64,000 bases of DNA from Conoideocrella luteorostrata (GCA_032433595.1 JASWJB010000119.1:53538-117537), one strand, 5' to 3'; shown: positions 44,814-56,938, numbered from the stretch's first letter. The notes: generated by a model not told the origin, from the sequence alone. Numbers and translations are program-made.

Positions 44814-47434
44814 GGTGTCCAAACATAAAGTGGACCCGGCATCCTCTCCATAAATCTACAGGGAATTGCCACGAAGTACGGAGTACAGTCAGGTCACCAT
44901 CGGCAGCATCGGCAGCATCGGCAGCTGAGCTCAGACGGGATCATTGCGCATTGCCCTGCAGTTACGTCAGACGGGGCGGGTGCGCCTCTCTGCAAGTGAG
45001 CAGCGAGGGCAGTTGCATCGCGAATGAGTGCTTTGAGTACGAAGTACAGAGAACCAAGTAATACGGCATTACATACGAACATGACGGAGTAGTTATGGAA
45101 TGCTTGTACCGTCTTGCATACGGAGTGCCCGTCTGCTCATTATACCTACCGGCTGGTCATCGCATTGTTTTGTGCTCATTTCCCTAAGAACAATGGGTAA
45201 ATTAATCTCCTCGTACATCAGCGCTAGGGTTCGAATAATCAAGTCTGTTTTAGAAGCGATCCGCGATGCTGGCGCCACTGATTGGCAGAGGCACAAAAAC
45301 GTGACCGCCCATCCATCCATCCATCTCCAAGACACGGATAGTTGCGCCGTCTCAGACAGTTTTGGTCCATGGATGAATTGAAGTTTAGCTCCGGGAAGAT
45401 TGACTGCTAGTACTCCGTATTGTGCATTGTGATTATTGTTTCCCATGTGCAGTCAGGGTGTCTCCGTCAGGGGACAGAGTTTGCCTTGCAGGTTCCCAGA
45501 GAAACTCTATTATTAGTTACTCCGTACTGTGGAGCTGAATCTTGGTGCGCCATTGCCGAAATTCTACACCATTTCGGGTTGCAAGTTGCAAGCGTGCCAT
45601 TTAGCCAAGCAGGCAGGTAGGCAGGCAGGCATGGAAATTGGAATACTCTACGAAGTGGTCAAGCGAGCGATTAATCCTATTGTAAGTTCGTCGCATTCGG
45701 TCCGAATGACATACGTCCAAGGACGATCGCAGAAAATACTGCCTTTATGAATTTTGTTGCTATAACGTTTGAATGTGATGAGCAAGCATAGCATGTCTGG
45801 CAACACTTCTCCGAATCGGAATCCTCCGTGGACAATCTGCGGCCACTCGCGCCGTTCTTTGAATGTCTCGCTCGGCTTTGTCGATTGATCTCCCCTTACC
45901 AAAATGAACTAACGAAATAGCCTAGCATCCAAGAAGCTGACACGCAATTATTAACAGTTTTTTAGGTTTTTTTTTCTTCAGAATTTAATTGATATAATGC
46001 CCTATTGAGTAGAAGCAGGCATAAACGCCGAAGGCTGGTATGCAATGTGTTGCGCTTTTATTTAGTTGCTCTACCGAATTAATGCCCCTGCTGCACACTG
46101 TACATTCATATCTGAACCTGACATGGAATCACGTCACTCCAGCATGTTGTGTCAGCATCAACACGAATGGAGGCTGACAGGAGCGGCTCGGACACAAGAA
46201 GAACCAAGGGGGCTGGGGGGAAAGGATATGGTCTGCTTTCAAGTGCTTTCAAGTGCTGCGACTCACAGAATTGTAATGCATTACCAGCGCCAGCAATGAA
46301 CTGCCCGAGGTTGAATCGGACCGTTCCGCAACTCTGCCTGTTCTCAGAACGAGGGCGCCGGCCGGTGTACAACCCAGTCGGGCCCGAGAAACTATCGAAT
46401 AAGGCTAATTGATGAGCTGGCGGTAATCAAATATTGATGCAAAAGTAACAGTAGAATGAATATGCTAAGCTGCATTGCCTAATCATCGATGGACTACCGC
46501 GCCGAGTGCTAGAAGCTTTGTTGTATGCCTCCAGTGGGCTACTAAACGTTCCATACGGAGTACGGAGTAACTTGATGATTCTGATTCATGTAATAAGAAA
46601 ATGCAGATCCGCTTCTCTCTCCGACAGCATGGGCTGGCCATATCGTCCAGGCGGCGCAACTGACCTTTGTTGCGCGCACACTCTCAAGAAATCGCACGGC
46701 ACTAGATCAAGCGAAAGGGGCTTTTGGGGGGTTCATTTTCTTCCTTCTTTTGCTCTCGGTCCTTATTAGCCATTTTGTCGGCCTAGCACGCACGCATGTA
46801 TGACACAGCTACTTACGGAGATATGAGAACATGAAGTCAAGAAATTGGATCGAATATGGAATAGGCGATTCCGATGAGATGAACCAAAGGCTCCAGAGGT
46901 TCTCAAAGACATAATTGTGTTCAGGTACAACTGACCACATCGTTATGCAGCTTCTCAACTCAATATCAAGAGCAAGCACCTGTCATCCACAACATATACC
47001 CCGAGGACCAACATCCCGACCCGCAAGAGGACTTGAATCAGGAGAGCCAAATCGATGGGATTGCTCGACTATTCCGAGATTGTATACTCCCTCTTATGCT
47101 AGCAAAGCTACTGCGATCGAACGATCCCTGTTTCCGACCCTAGCTTCCATGTGCGTCCACGTCGCCGCGCCCTACATCGCTTCTTGCTGGTTAACTCCTA
47201 CTCTGTCAACTTCCCCGGCCAAAGGTTCCAGATGCTGTTCGGAGCTCTGCGTTTATCCAGCTACGAAGTTGAACACCACGCATCCCTTCTCCAAAGTCGT
47301 CACAGTTCAATATTTGAATTCAGGTAGAAAACCACACGTACAGACTGGATCAGAGAAACGGCGCAGAAGTAATTCACATTCTCTTCGCACTATACACACC
47401 GCCAATTCAAGACTTTATACACAGCCCACCAAAT

Positions 47435-47905
47435 CTAACAATGGCAGTCACCCTCGCAGCAAGGTTTGCCCACATAATTCACCGTCAGCTCACCTTTGCT
47501 GACATCGTTACCAGGCTGTGTAGGAATCGAGCCGCACTGTCTGCACTTGTGGTCGATCAGGCCTTGGACTTGGCCGTAGGCATCTTTGGCGGAACCAGAT
47601 GCCCCGTTCTGATAAAATGCACAGACGCTACCTTGGGAGCCATGAGAGCAGGCAATTTGTTCTGCGAATTGACAGGGTCAGTCAGCAGACGGGCAAATAA
47701 ATGTCTTCTTTTTTTCTCGGGAGCATGCGAACTTACGTCCTTGGTTGAAGCGACGGTCACCGCCGCCGCCGGCAATCAGGTTGCCAATCTGATCGTGGAC
47801 AACCTGCAGGGACGCATCGTTGAAGCTGCAGACGCCGGAGCCGCGGCAGTTAATGCCAAGTGCGGCGGCACTGGAGATGAAGAACACGATGGATGAAAAC
47901 TGCAT
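47435..47905 (-). CDS. KP4-like small cysteine-rich secreted protein, copy 1 (131 aa)
   Basis: Belongs to the chromosomal relatives of the KP4 killer protein family (PF09044), secreted by many ascomycetes; KP4 itself blocks calcium channels in target fungi, while the role of most chromosomal copies is unknown. Two exons, 47737-47905 and 47435-47661, with a 75 bp intron (GTAAGT...TCGCAG). A signal peptide of ~16 residues is followed directly by the family block 'LGINCRGSGVC'. Later come 'VCAFYQNGASG' and 'PTQPGNDVSKGELTVN'. The mature part has 10 cysteines, the number in the family prototype. First of three paralogues within 5 kb. Confidence 0.88.
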
Positions 47906-49418
47906 TGTGATTTTGCTTGTAGCGTTAATGCGTATATTTTAAGGATATAGCGTGTAGCTGTTGCGGTGGGCGAAGCGGTGGCAGCGTGAAGCTTTTATGT
48001 TTTTTTGGGGGTGTTTTTTTTGTCTTGCCTGTGCCCACATGAACTGTGTACGGAATGATACTATGTAATTCAGGGAAGTACGTAAGAGTGGTCTATTCAT
48101 GCCTCAGGGGTTAGAACTTCAAGGCAGCGTAGCAAACAATCACCGTCAATAGCCATAACGATACATGATGAGTGGCAAAGGAAATAAGTGACATGGACAT
48201 CTTCATGTACCGGTACACCGAGATGATGGTGTCTACAAGCCTATGAATACAACTGCCCATCTACCACAAAAGCCATGGGAATCCTTAGTTCGCTACATGT
48301 GTGGTCCGTAAGCATAGACATGTCCTGACGAGTTACCTAATCGAGACGGGAATGACCATAATCTTAATTGGCTTCATCTACGATGTGGTTTCGAAGCATC
48401 CACATTCAAACCCTCCAAAACGCTGCTGGACACAGGTCCACATGGCGAGATAGAATTTCCCACCAATCGTCCATGTAGACAACGTCATAGACGAAACTCA
48501 ATGGGAGCTATGCATTGCTCCTCGCAGCCCGTTGGGGGTGTCAGTCCCGCCAAGAGAACGGTACGAAATTGAAGACGCGCCGGCTACGAGGAGGGCAATC
48601 GGCTTGTCCGTCATCCGTCTCACATTTATGCATCTCTCCCTTCGACGCCCCACGCTGGATCATTCACGAAGTCATCCACGTGCTTGGGGCTGAATTGCCA
48701 ATCGTGCCTGAGGCTGTGGCCAACAGAGGGGCAATCCTAATTCTGCATGGAAAGTTCCAAGTGGCGCCGGCAGGATCGAGCCGTGGAGACGCCATGGATG
48801 GAGCAGGCACTAGCATAGCGCTTAGTCAATCAGAGAATCCTTACTCCGTAGATCTCTGCAACTATGGGGCAAGGTGGGTTCAAAAAAGCCATAGGGGTTG
48901 TCACGGAAGGTCGGCATGGTCTCATATTCACATTCATTCTAATCATCGGCCCGTCGATGGTTCTAGTCCTGTGGAATGTGGAATGTGGAAGGCAGAGGAG
49001 AGGGCGCAAGATCCCCTGTCCCTTGTAACTGTCCGCAATTCGATTACTCATGGAGCCGCCAAAAAGGCTTGCCAAACAAGATGACGTAACGGCAGGCAGG
49101 TCGTAGAAAGCAGCGGATCCTACGTATGTTGGCAACGTCGTGGGAGATGGATGCAAGTTTGTAGTTACTGAATGGCTGTTTACTTGGTTGGGTACTGTAA
49201 TGTCTGTCAACGGTTTGAGGGTCACCAAATCAACTGCTTTTGTGTGTGTGTGCGTCCGTGTGTGATTGTAATCTATGTTTGCTCCTGAGATGTATTTGCG
49301 AGCTGTTACACATCGTCATCCTGTCGAATTGCTTATGTTTATTTACAGTTGTAGTCTCCAATAGAATGCTCCTCAAAATCATCGATCCAATCGTAGTCTA
49401 GTTTCCCCAACGTTTTTT
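47906..49418. other. intergenic, 1.5 kb
   Basis: Promoter of KP4-like copy 1 and 3' end of copy 2. One TACTCCGTA motif at 48842-48850. A 189-codon plus frame at 48515-49084 has no recognisable features. Confidence 0.5.
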
Positions 49419-49802
49419 TTAACAAGCTCCCTGGCAGTGAGGATCACCGACAACATTGACCGTCAGTTCCCCCTTGCTAACATCATTGCCCGGCTGCGTA
49501 GGGACAGAGCCACACTTCTTGCACTTGTGATCAAGAAGCTGTTGAAGAAAGCCAGATGTCTGTCCAGCGTTTCCAGTAGCGCCGTTCTGGTAGAAGGCGC
49601 AGAGAGAGCCAGTGCAAGCAATCTGCTGGCCGGTATTGTAGTGACGGTCACGGGGCTGGATGCCGTCCACGATGGCCTTGAGGTTGATGAGGTTGCCGGC
49701 GGCGCCGTCGGACGGGCAAAGACCAGAACCGCGGCAGTTTATGCCCAGGGCAGAGGTTGACGCCGCAAGGGCGACAATTGATGTGATGGATGAAGATTTC
49801 AT
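49419..49802 (-). CDS. KP4-like small cysteine-rich secreted protein, copy 2 (127 aa, intronless)
   Basis: Same family and strand as copy 1, but a single uninterrupted frame: the intron present in copies 1 and 3 is absent at the corresponding point. A signal peptide of ~18 residues precedes 'LGINCRGSGLC'; 'LCAFYQNGATG' and 'PTQPGNDVSKGELTVN' are kept. It has 8 cysteines, lacking one of the adjacent pair near the C-terminus and the last Cys of the other two copies, so at least one disulfide must differ. The protein stops two residues earlier than copy 1. Confidence 0.87.
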   Translation of the reverse strand: MKSSSITSIVALAASTSALGINCRGSGLCPSDGAAGNLINLKAIVDGIQPRDRHYNTGQQIACTGSLCAFYQNGATGNAGQTSGFLQQLLDHKCKKCGSVPTQPGNDVSKGELTVNVVGDPHCQGAC

Positions 49803-51784
49803 GTTGTTTGGATCTTATGGTGGAATTCAGGAACAGAGTATTGGGATGCAAGAGTGCTGACAATCGCAGTTTGGTTCTTGTTCTTGTTCGGCGAGGGGGT
49901 CGGGATAAGATGGGACTAAATATGATTTGTGTTCTCCAACATGTATTGCTAGTCAAGGAACCATTAGGCCGTATCTCTGGGTTGTGTTTACTGGAACGGG
50001 AGCGATGCAGAAGCGACGGCGCATGCCACGGTGTCTAGTTAACATTCCTCTTCGCAAGGCAGCCTACAGTCATGTACAATGGATCTACTAATGGTCCTTG
50101 CCTATTTGTCCGCCTAGGCAGACTTAGTGTGCTGGTAAAGCAACCGAAAGAGTTTTATTTTGATTAATTACCGCTGCAAAAAGGAGCGTACAATGCCTGC
50201 GGAACACATTGATGAACGTCCCCGTTCTCAGAAATATCCACTATCGTTATCACCTTCGTCATCTGCGTGGCTCCAAATCACAAATATGCAAGAGACAAGT
50301 CAGCTGCTAACTAGCACTGCTTGTGACTTCCAAACCCATGGCGAATTACAATGGTAATTATGTCATGTCATCGTAAGTTCTTGGCTGGCTAGTGCGTCCG
50401 TGCTACTCCCAAGACACGCTTCCGTGCGCCTTCCAGAGCACCCGCCATCCTGACCTTGGAGATCAGCTTCCTCAAGGCTCGGCACTGGGGAACTAATGCA
50501 CCGTAATGTACTCTGTACTCCATTACTATTGTATAGACCAGCTTCAAGCCGGAAAAAAAAACGTGGCCAACTATGCGTATTAGTCTTGCATACTGCCCCC
50601 CCTTCCCCCCACTTGGACCATCAAGCTCCAGGCTGTGAATCCTACAGCATTCCAGTTAGACACGAAGGATGTAGTCTGCGAGCCCAATCCATGGTTACGA
50701 CACAGATATTGATGGAAAATTAGATATTCAATGTAACGATCGTCGGCAGGGCTGGAGAAGATTCAGGGGTGAGGGCGAAGCGGGACCCGCTACTCTACGC
50801 ATGGCGCAGGTGGGAGATCGGATTGCTCTATTTTGATAGTCTTTTTATCTCTCTTTCAAGTCTCTTCTTCTTGGTGGTGGATTTGGTCATTAACCCACCT
50901 TGGTCTTGGCAGACTGGGGTTTCGAATTCGACATAGCACCACGTCACGAACCGGTCTTATTCCACCACTCCAAAAGTAAAGCCGATGCTTAGTTTTACCA
51001 CTAAGCATTCCAAGCCCAACGACTAGATCTCCAGACTGGGACAAGAACCCGCCAGTCCATTTGCTATCCTCAGAAAAGAAGGCATGTCATACACACGTGC
51101 TTCCTTTACATTGTATTGGTGGATCAATAGAGCCGGTACCCGCATTCCTTGTGTCTCGGCTCTTTATTAGAACCTTGGCCTTGACATCATCAAGATATTC
51201 AAGAGATTGCCTTTCCAGCTAGTGGCGTATTCCCTGGGTTTGGGGTTGGAAGGTCCGAGGCAGATCCTACGTACACAGGTTCTCCGAAACTGGGGTCCGT
51301 TGGAGCTTCGACTACCTAATATGGCGTTCGTGGGGAGAAGCAGGGCGACAACGTAGACCATTGTCCTTGGTTTTACGTATCAACATTGACGCCGGGCTGT
51401 TCGGAGAGTTGGTACATGGTTGAAGGAGGTTTCATGTATCGTTACTTTGGTACTTGCTCTTCTTGCTGGTCATATGGAATAATGAGACAATTATGGATAC
51501 TTCCGTTGCAGACCTAGTTTCGGGAGCACGTATTCTTCTTGAAGCTGTGGCATGCTAATCATCAGGCATGCTCTCTGTCTGTTTCTGTCCGTATTGTGTA
51601 TTAATAGCTCGCTTCTGCTCATCTTCGTCAATACCGCAGCTGGAATTACAATTGAATATAGGATCGAGCCACCTTTTTGGCAGCCTCCTAGGTATCGAAA
51701 CTTTACACACATGCTCATCCCTTCATTACTTCTACCTTGCAAGTAGTTAACAGACATTGAATCATCCCTTTCCAACCCATCACA
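49803..51784. other. intergenic, 2 kb, between divergent KP4-like copies
   Basis: Shared upstream region of copies 2 (minus) and 3 (plus). No gene or fourth copy was recognised; short A- and C-runs occur near 50550-50600. Confidence 0.5.
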
Positions 51785-52285
51785 ATGGTTTCCTTCACCG
51801 TCGTCGCCGCTTTCATCACCAGCGCTGCTGCCCTCGGCATTAACTGCCGCGGCTCAGGGGGCTGCACTTTCAACGACGCGAAGCTGTCCGACGTCTTGAC
51901 GCAGGTGAAGCAGATTCAGGCTCAAGGCAACGGCAACCATCGCTACAGCACCGGTGGTAAGATAAATGTTTTGCCAATTTCCAGGACAATCAATTCCACC
52001 TCCTCCACACAAATTATTCATGTTGCTGACATGCCCTCCCCGTCCGCAATAGTTCAACTTGCCTGCGCTCAAGGCAAATACGCTTCCATCTGCGCCTTCT
52101 ACCAGAACGGCGCGAGTGGTACAGCCAATGAAGCCGCAGGTCAGCTACAGGGCCTTGTCGACCACAAGTGCTCGCAGTGTGGTTCTATTCCTACTCAGCC
52201 TGGAAATGATGTCAGCAAGGGCGAGCTCACTGTTAACATCGTGAGCGCTCCATGCTGTAAGGGTAACTGTGTCTGCCCGATCTAA
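51785..52285 (+). CDS. KP4-like small cysteine-rich secreted protein, copy 3 (134 aa)
   Basis: Third family member, on the opposite strand. Two exons, 51785-51956 and 52053-52285, with a 96 bp intron (GTAAGA...GCAATAG) at the same place as in copy 1. The intron length is a multiple of three and contains no in-frame stop, so an unspliced message would encode 166 residues with a 32-residue insertion. A signal peptide of ~16 residues precedes 'LGINCRGSGGC'; 10 cysteines follow in the same pattern as copy 1. Splicing is favoured because the insertion has no counterpart in copies 1 and 2. Confidence 0.87.
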   Translation: MVSFTVVAAFITSAAALGINCRGSGGCTFNDAKLSDVLTQVKQIQAQGNGNHRYSTGGKINVLPISRTINSTSSTQIIHVADMPSPSAIVQLACAQGKYASICAFYQNGASGTANEAAGQLQGLVDHKCSQCGSIPTQPGNDVSKGELTVNIVSAPCCKGNCVCPI

Positions 52286-52530
52286 GGGGAATCGGTCGGT
52301 CGATGATAAGACGTGCAAATAGAGGAAGTCTTCGTACAAAATAAAGCGAATTGAACTTGATTAAGCAAAATGCGATGCTCACCATGTCGTCAAGATGGAG
52401 TGTCGTGAAACGCAATTCGTCGTCGCTGTCGGACGGACGATTCATGTGTGTTGTAGTTGTAAAATCAAACCGCAGGATAGAGTTGATTGTTACTACGACG
52501 TGTTTCAAAGACTCACTCAAACTCTCCATA

Positions 52531-54696
52531 TCAGTCTACTAATGTAAACTTGGCCACTCCAGAATGCCTCAGCTTTCTTCCGAGCCCAACGCCAATCTTC
52601 TTCACCTCTCCACTCGGCAGCAGTCGACCTACAATGCAGCCTGCGCCAGGATTCAGTCCGTACGAGGCTGGCATCAGAGCAATCAACCTGCTTGGGTCAT
52701 CTACTTCCTCTGTGAGCACTGCCAGTTGCGTATCTCGACTCTGCGTCACGAGTAGGACCAGTGCGGAATCGAACGGCAGATCCCGGTTAAGCAGTGCTCC
52801 AGCTCTTATCCACTCCAGCAGCGCCATAGGCTCGTACGCTTGCACTACTTCCCATATGTCGGCCATATAATCCATATGTTCAGGTAGTATGTTCTGTCCG
52901 ACGAAAGCACTATACGCGGCGATAGCACCGGGGCAGAGACCGGTTTGCGAGTGTACATCGTCGGGGAGGTTGAAAGCCCTTGCCAATTCACGTTGTTGGT
53001 CTGCAGACCATTCAAGGATATGGCCGAACTTCGCGTGCCATGTAGCCAACACCCCCGTACCGAAGATGCAATTCATGCCGATAACGTAGTCGTATCCTAC
53101 GTTTTTGAAATGTATACCATTTGGGGCTGACTCCAGCATGTGAGATTCCTCTCGTCCATGCAATTCAGACGCGATGACGCCTACACTTCCGTGCACTTCG
53201 GGCAGTTGTGAGCGTCCGCCGATGAACATGCACGCCTTAAAGTCTCCATCTGCCAGATATGCTCTGTAAAGGTCCTGGTATAGCTCATCGACGGTGCGGT
53301 GGTAGCTGACGGTAGGCAAGACACCGTGCACCAAACCAAGCACGCCAAGTATGCGATCCTGCTCAAACTTGCAGTGTCTCGTTCGTACCGCCTGGGCAAG
53401 ATGCCAGTATGATATAGCTCCGCCCCTGTAAGCCTGTCGTAGCTTGAGCATCTTGTGGACTTCGGATCGTTGAAGATCATGAGCAAACGCCGTCCCAATC
53501 AAATTGCCGTCATCGCGCAGCAGCGAACATGCAACTGTCTCGATTACGGCCGAAATTTGCCACATAAAGGTACCTGAAAACATGTACCGTTCTGGCGTGC
53601 AAAAATACACGTTATCTGGAATGACTCCTTCTTGAAGGGTCCATACCCTCTTGAACCACGGGGCATTACCCAAAGCCTCCATTCTTCTGACCCAAGCAAT
53701 GCAGTCCTGTTCGTTGAAGCTCGGATCAAACAGGCTACCACCTTTGATAACTTCGTTTAGTGCCCCCAGAAACGGCGCACCATGTCTATCATGCCAATAC
53801 GAGGCATTGATGTGTTCAATCGCATTCAAGACTTGATCCCAGCCAGGATCGTCGAAAGTGTTGTCGAGCCAAACAAAACAACCAGTCGCGTTCGCAAAAT
53901 AAGACTTCATCTGAGCAATCTCAGGCTCGTTTCTGACTCGCTGGTCTAAGCAGAGCACATCCATCCAGACATAGCGTTCCCCGACAATCACTCTAGCGGC
54001 TTCCAGAATCTGCAAGAGTTTTGTCTCGCTCTGAACCGGGATGTTCCAGCTCACGCCGTATCGTGAACCATCAATGCTGGTGGTTTGTCCCCATACGTGG
54101 GATATGGCTGCGTAAGTCACGCTACCTAGTTCAGCCGTTCTGACAACACGATGGTGAAGTAAATCAAATAAAAGAGGGGGCGGTCGAGCCATTCCTGGCA
54201 ACACGGAGCCAGAAAATAAAGGATTCCCGAATCTTCCTCCAATGCTGTAGCCATGCGCCCATGCCGTGGCAAGGCGATTGGAAAAGTCAAGATTGATCTT
54301 TCCAGCTGCCAATAGCAGATGATCAGTTGGCGTATCGACTTCGAAAATAGGCCACAGATCGCGCTCAATCTGAAGGTCGAAACTATACGGCTCATCTTCA
54401 GTTAGAACTGGGCCAAGGCTTTGCCGGCGCCGTTGATGATTCCTTGTTGCTAATTTCCGATGCTGTCTTGTTGGTGTATGCTCTGATTCCGCATCGAATG
54501 TTGATGACGATGATGAAGTTGATAATGTGTCAGGCGAAGCAGCCGGGCCATATGAATAAGGAAAAGTCATCGGTCCTTGTGTAGATGATGGACTTGGTGT
54601 TCGTGTGTCATTGTTGAACCGGCTTGTAGTCACGCCATACGAATCAAACTGCTTTGATGACCGCCTATTTTTGAAAATAGTCTTGAGTTTTTTCAT
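52531..54696 (-). CDS. large HET-domain protein (721 aa; 751 if started at 54786)
   Basis: A heterokaryon-incompatibility-domain protein. The frame is a single exon. The ATG at 54696 gives a basic, low-complexity N-terminus (Ser/Thr/Pro-rich to ~80); another ATG in the same frame lies at 54786. HET blocks are 'YAAISHVWGQTTSIDGS', 'RYVWMDVLCLDQRV' and 'APWFKRVWTLQEGVIPDN'. The long C-terminal part has no recognised domain and no amyloid motif like that of the small HET gene at 8.7-9.6 kb. HET-domain proteins trigger cell death on fusion of unlike strains, but most members are of unknown function. It lies tail to tail with KP4-like copy 3 (245 bp apart). Confidence 0.88.
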   Translation of the reverse strand: MKKLKTIFKNRRSSKQFDSYGVTTSRFNNDTRTPSPSSTQGPMTFPYSYGPAASPDTLSTSSSSSTFDAESEHTPTRQHRKLATRNHQRRRQSLGPVLTEDEPYSFDLQIERDLWPIFEVDTPTDHLLLAAGKINLDFSNRLATAWAHGYSIGGRFGNPLFSGSVLPGMARPPPLLFDLLHHRVVRTAELGSVTYAAISHVWGQTTSIDGSRYGVSWNIPVQSETKLLQILEAARVIVGERYVWMDVLCLDQRVRNEPEIAQMKSYFANATGCFVWLDNTFDDPGWDQVLNAIEHINASYWHDRHGAPFLGALNEVIKGGSLFDPSFNEQDCIAWVRRMEALGNAPWFKRVWTLQEGVIPDNVYFCTPERYMFSGTFMWQISAVIETVACSLLRDDGNLIGTAFAHDLQRSEVHKMLKLRQAYRGGAISYWHLAQAVRTRHCKFEQDRILGVLGLVHGVLPTVSYHRTVDELYQDLYRAYLADGDFKACMFIGGRSQLPEVHGSVGVIASELHGREESHMLESAPNGIHFKNVGYDYVIGMNCIFGTGVLATWHAKFGHILEWSADQQRELARAFNLPDDVHSQTGLCPGAIAAYSAFVGQNILPEHMDYMADIWEVVQAYEPMALLEWIRAGALLNRDLPFDSALVLLVTQSRDTQLAVLTEEVDDPSRLIALMPASYGLNPGAGCIVGRLLPSGEVKKIGVGLGRKLRHSGVAKFTLVD

Positions 54697-54786
54697 GTTG
54701 AAAACCCATCTGATGCTACTCAATGGAGGTGGTCGAAGATTTAATGTAGGGCAGGGCAGTACAGTTTGGAAACTGGATTCTTTCAT

Positions 54787-56938
54787 GTCATGTACGAGCT
54801 GACACGGCACCAAGAGCTATTAAATGATCCAACACACCCATGCATCCCGCCACAATACACGCCTGCCAAGCGCAGAGCCATGATGAAGCTCAGCTCAGCC
54901 AAGGCTATATCGACTATCACCAAGACTATCGCCACGACTATCGCAACGACCAGCTCACTATTAAATTGCGGGGTACCATCCAGAATACCGTCCAGAGTGA
55001 CCTAGACCATCCCGGATCCACACGCACACTGTTCATGCCACGGCTGAATGTGTGCCAGCTGTTGGGCTGCAGCTTTTGATAGAGTACTGAGAAAGCTGAG
55101 CACAATTCGACAAGCTTGGCAGGCCGTTTCGATCCCAACCAAGATAAGCCGTCCAGCGCATCCAGCCAGTAGCGGCGACGCAGGATCAGCTCCAGCAAAT
55201 TGGCAGTCATCGAGGTTTAGTCGTGGCTGGCGGTTGACGTGCATCCGGCGTCTTCAATTAGTACGGAACAGCGTGATGCCGATGCATGACGTTATGATGT
55301 TTCGAGGAACCAATGTCATTCTCAGAAACCCGCCGCCTTAACAGACGGAGAATTTGATCGACATCGCGGGCGGCTTTAGTCTTGCCAGACCTTCGGCACC
55401 CATCAGCAACAACGTTTGTTGGCGTGCAATATTTAATCGATGGAGCCAGTTTACAACGCGGGAATGACACACCGCCGCCTGATCTTGTCCGTGCTGCGGC
55501 TAGTCTCTGGTCTAGAGCTTTGCCAGTAGAGTGGTCTGGTTCGAGTCTGTACGGAGTAGCGTGTGACCAGAACATACGAAGTAACTATGGCGTAGATAAC
55601 TAGATGGTGAAATATTTAGCCAATCAGATGTTAGAGTGGGAAGATCTTATCCTAACGTAGTGGATGGGCATGTAACCTGCATCTTCTAGGCGATATCCCA
55701 GGTAAAAGGTGCAGCAATGGAAATAGCCTGCAAATGTCAAGTTGTGGCTTCAAAAAAAAAAAGAGGGCGAGACAAAAAAGGCTATGCTTGGCGGATTGCG
55801 TCACCGCAGCAGAGGTAGACAGCGGTCCCGAACACCCCCGCCAAGGAGACAGGACTTGCCAACACTACCAAATGCCTAGAATAATGCGTACAAAGTATAT
55901 TTTATAAATACATAGGTACATGAAAATGGCATGATATGCGCAAGCGCTGTGCTGTGGAGAGTGCGCCTGTAATTCGTCAGTCGCGACCTATTGTACGGAG
56001 CACCCCGTAGTTACAGCATTGGAACTTGGAGACCAAAGTACCCGCAAAAAAGCTAACTCCCAAATAATCAGTCAATATCGTAACTACCTACGTGCCTAAC
56101 TAAGTATGTACACTTGCTGTAATGAATGGGCTCTCAACTACTTCTGGTCCTCGTGGCCAGATTCAACCTCAGGACATGCAGCAGGCCGTACGGAGTTCGA
56201 TAGCATTGGCCATTGTGCCGCACTGTAATGTTATGGAGGAACACTATGGGCGATGGACCAAAAGCCGACATGGAGAAAGGTTCATGAGACTTTGTGATCC
56301 CACTACCAAACGTATCCAATCAACGCTTGGGAGAGCGAATGAATAGTCAGATGGCATTAATTCTGAAACGCTCAGCAGGGAGAGGGCTTCTAATTCAAGC
56401 TTTTAAGTGGCTCTCCCAGATCGTCAACGTGGTCCACGGTGGGACACAATCGGTTGCCGTGACAACTTTGTCCCAGCGCGATGTTGAGGCTCTCCCCGGC
56501 TAAACAGTGGAGCACAGCCGCTTCATCGCCAGTAGTAACCGTGAACTTTCTCGTTCTTGTCTCTTGTCTCACCACTTTCTTGCTCGTGGATAATAACTTT
56601 GGAATTCCACGCCTTGTGGATAGATCGCTTTCGAGCGCAAGACTCACGATAACGCGTATATGATGAATTTTCGTACACGTCAAGCACAGGATTACGATTC
56701 GACAGGACGGCAATTTCAATAACAGCTAGGCATCAAAGTAAACACGACACAGCACATATCCGAAAAAGCCAACCCACGTCACTGATACAAAGGAATCAAG
56801 CCCCGCGCTGAAGGACTTGAACACACATACCAGTCAACTGGACCAATTGTCACCCCGTTTCATCGCTTGTCAACCAAGGTTTTTTAACGGGTCTATTCGT
56901 CCGGTATCATTGCCAGTTTATGGTGGCGAACGACCGTC
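54787..56938. other. intergenic, 2.2 kb
   Basis: Promoters of the diverging HET and ase1 genes. One TACTCCGTA-type motif at 55549-55558. Short frames only. Confidence 0.5.

Larger units (their letters stand above)
44120..47434. other. 3.3 kb intergenic, rich in simple repeats and TACTCCGTA motifs
   Basis: No credible gene. It contains (TCT)16, a three-unit CATCGGCAG repeat at 44898-44924, CATC and GGCA short repeats near 45310 and 45603, and TACTCCGTA-type motifs at 44785-44813, 44876-44886, 45411-45420, 45518-45527 and 46554-46569. A 195-codon plus frame at 46915-47502 looks non-coding. Confidence 0.55.

Noticed and set aside
44614..44828. Poly-Ser/poly-Glu/poly-Arg frames
   Set aside because: Produced by the (TCT)16 microsatellite.
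46915..47502. 195-codon plus-strand frame
   Set aside because: Irregular composition, no recognisable motif, and runs into the antisense of KP4-like copy 1.
48515..49084. 189-codon plus-strand frame
   Set aside because: No family resemblance, no signal peptide, no plausible exon partners.
55530..55575. tRNA B-box-like GGTTCGAGTC
   Set aside because: The flanking bases do not form a T stem and no A box or acceptor stem could be drawn.
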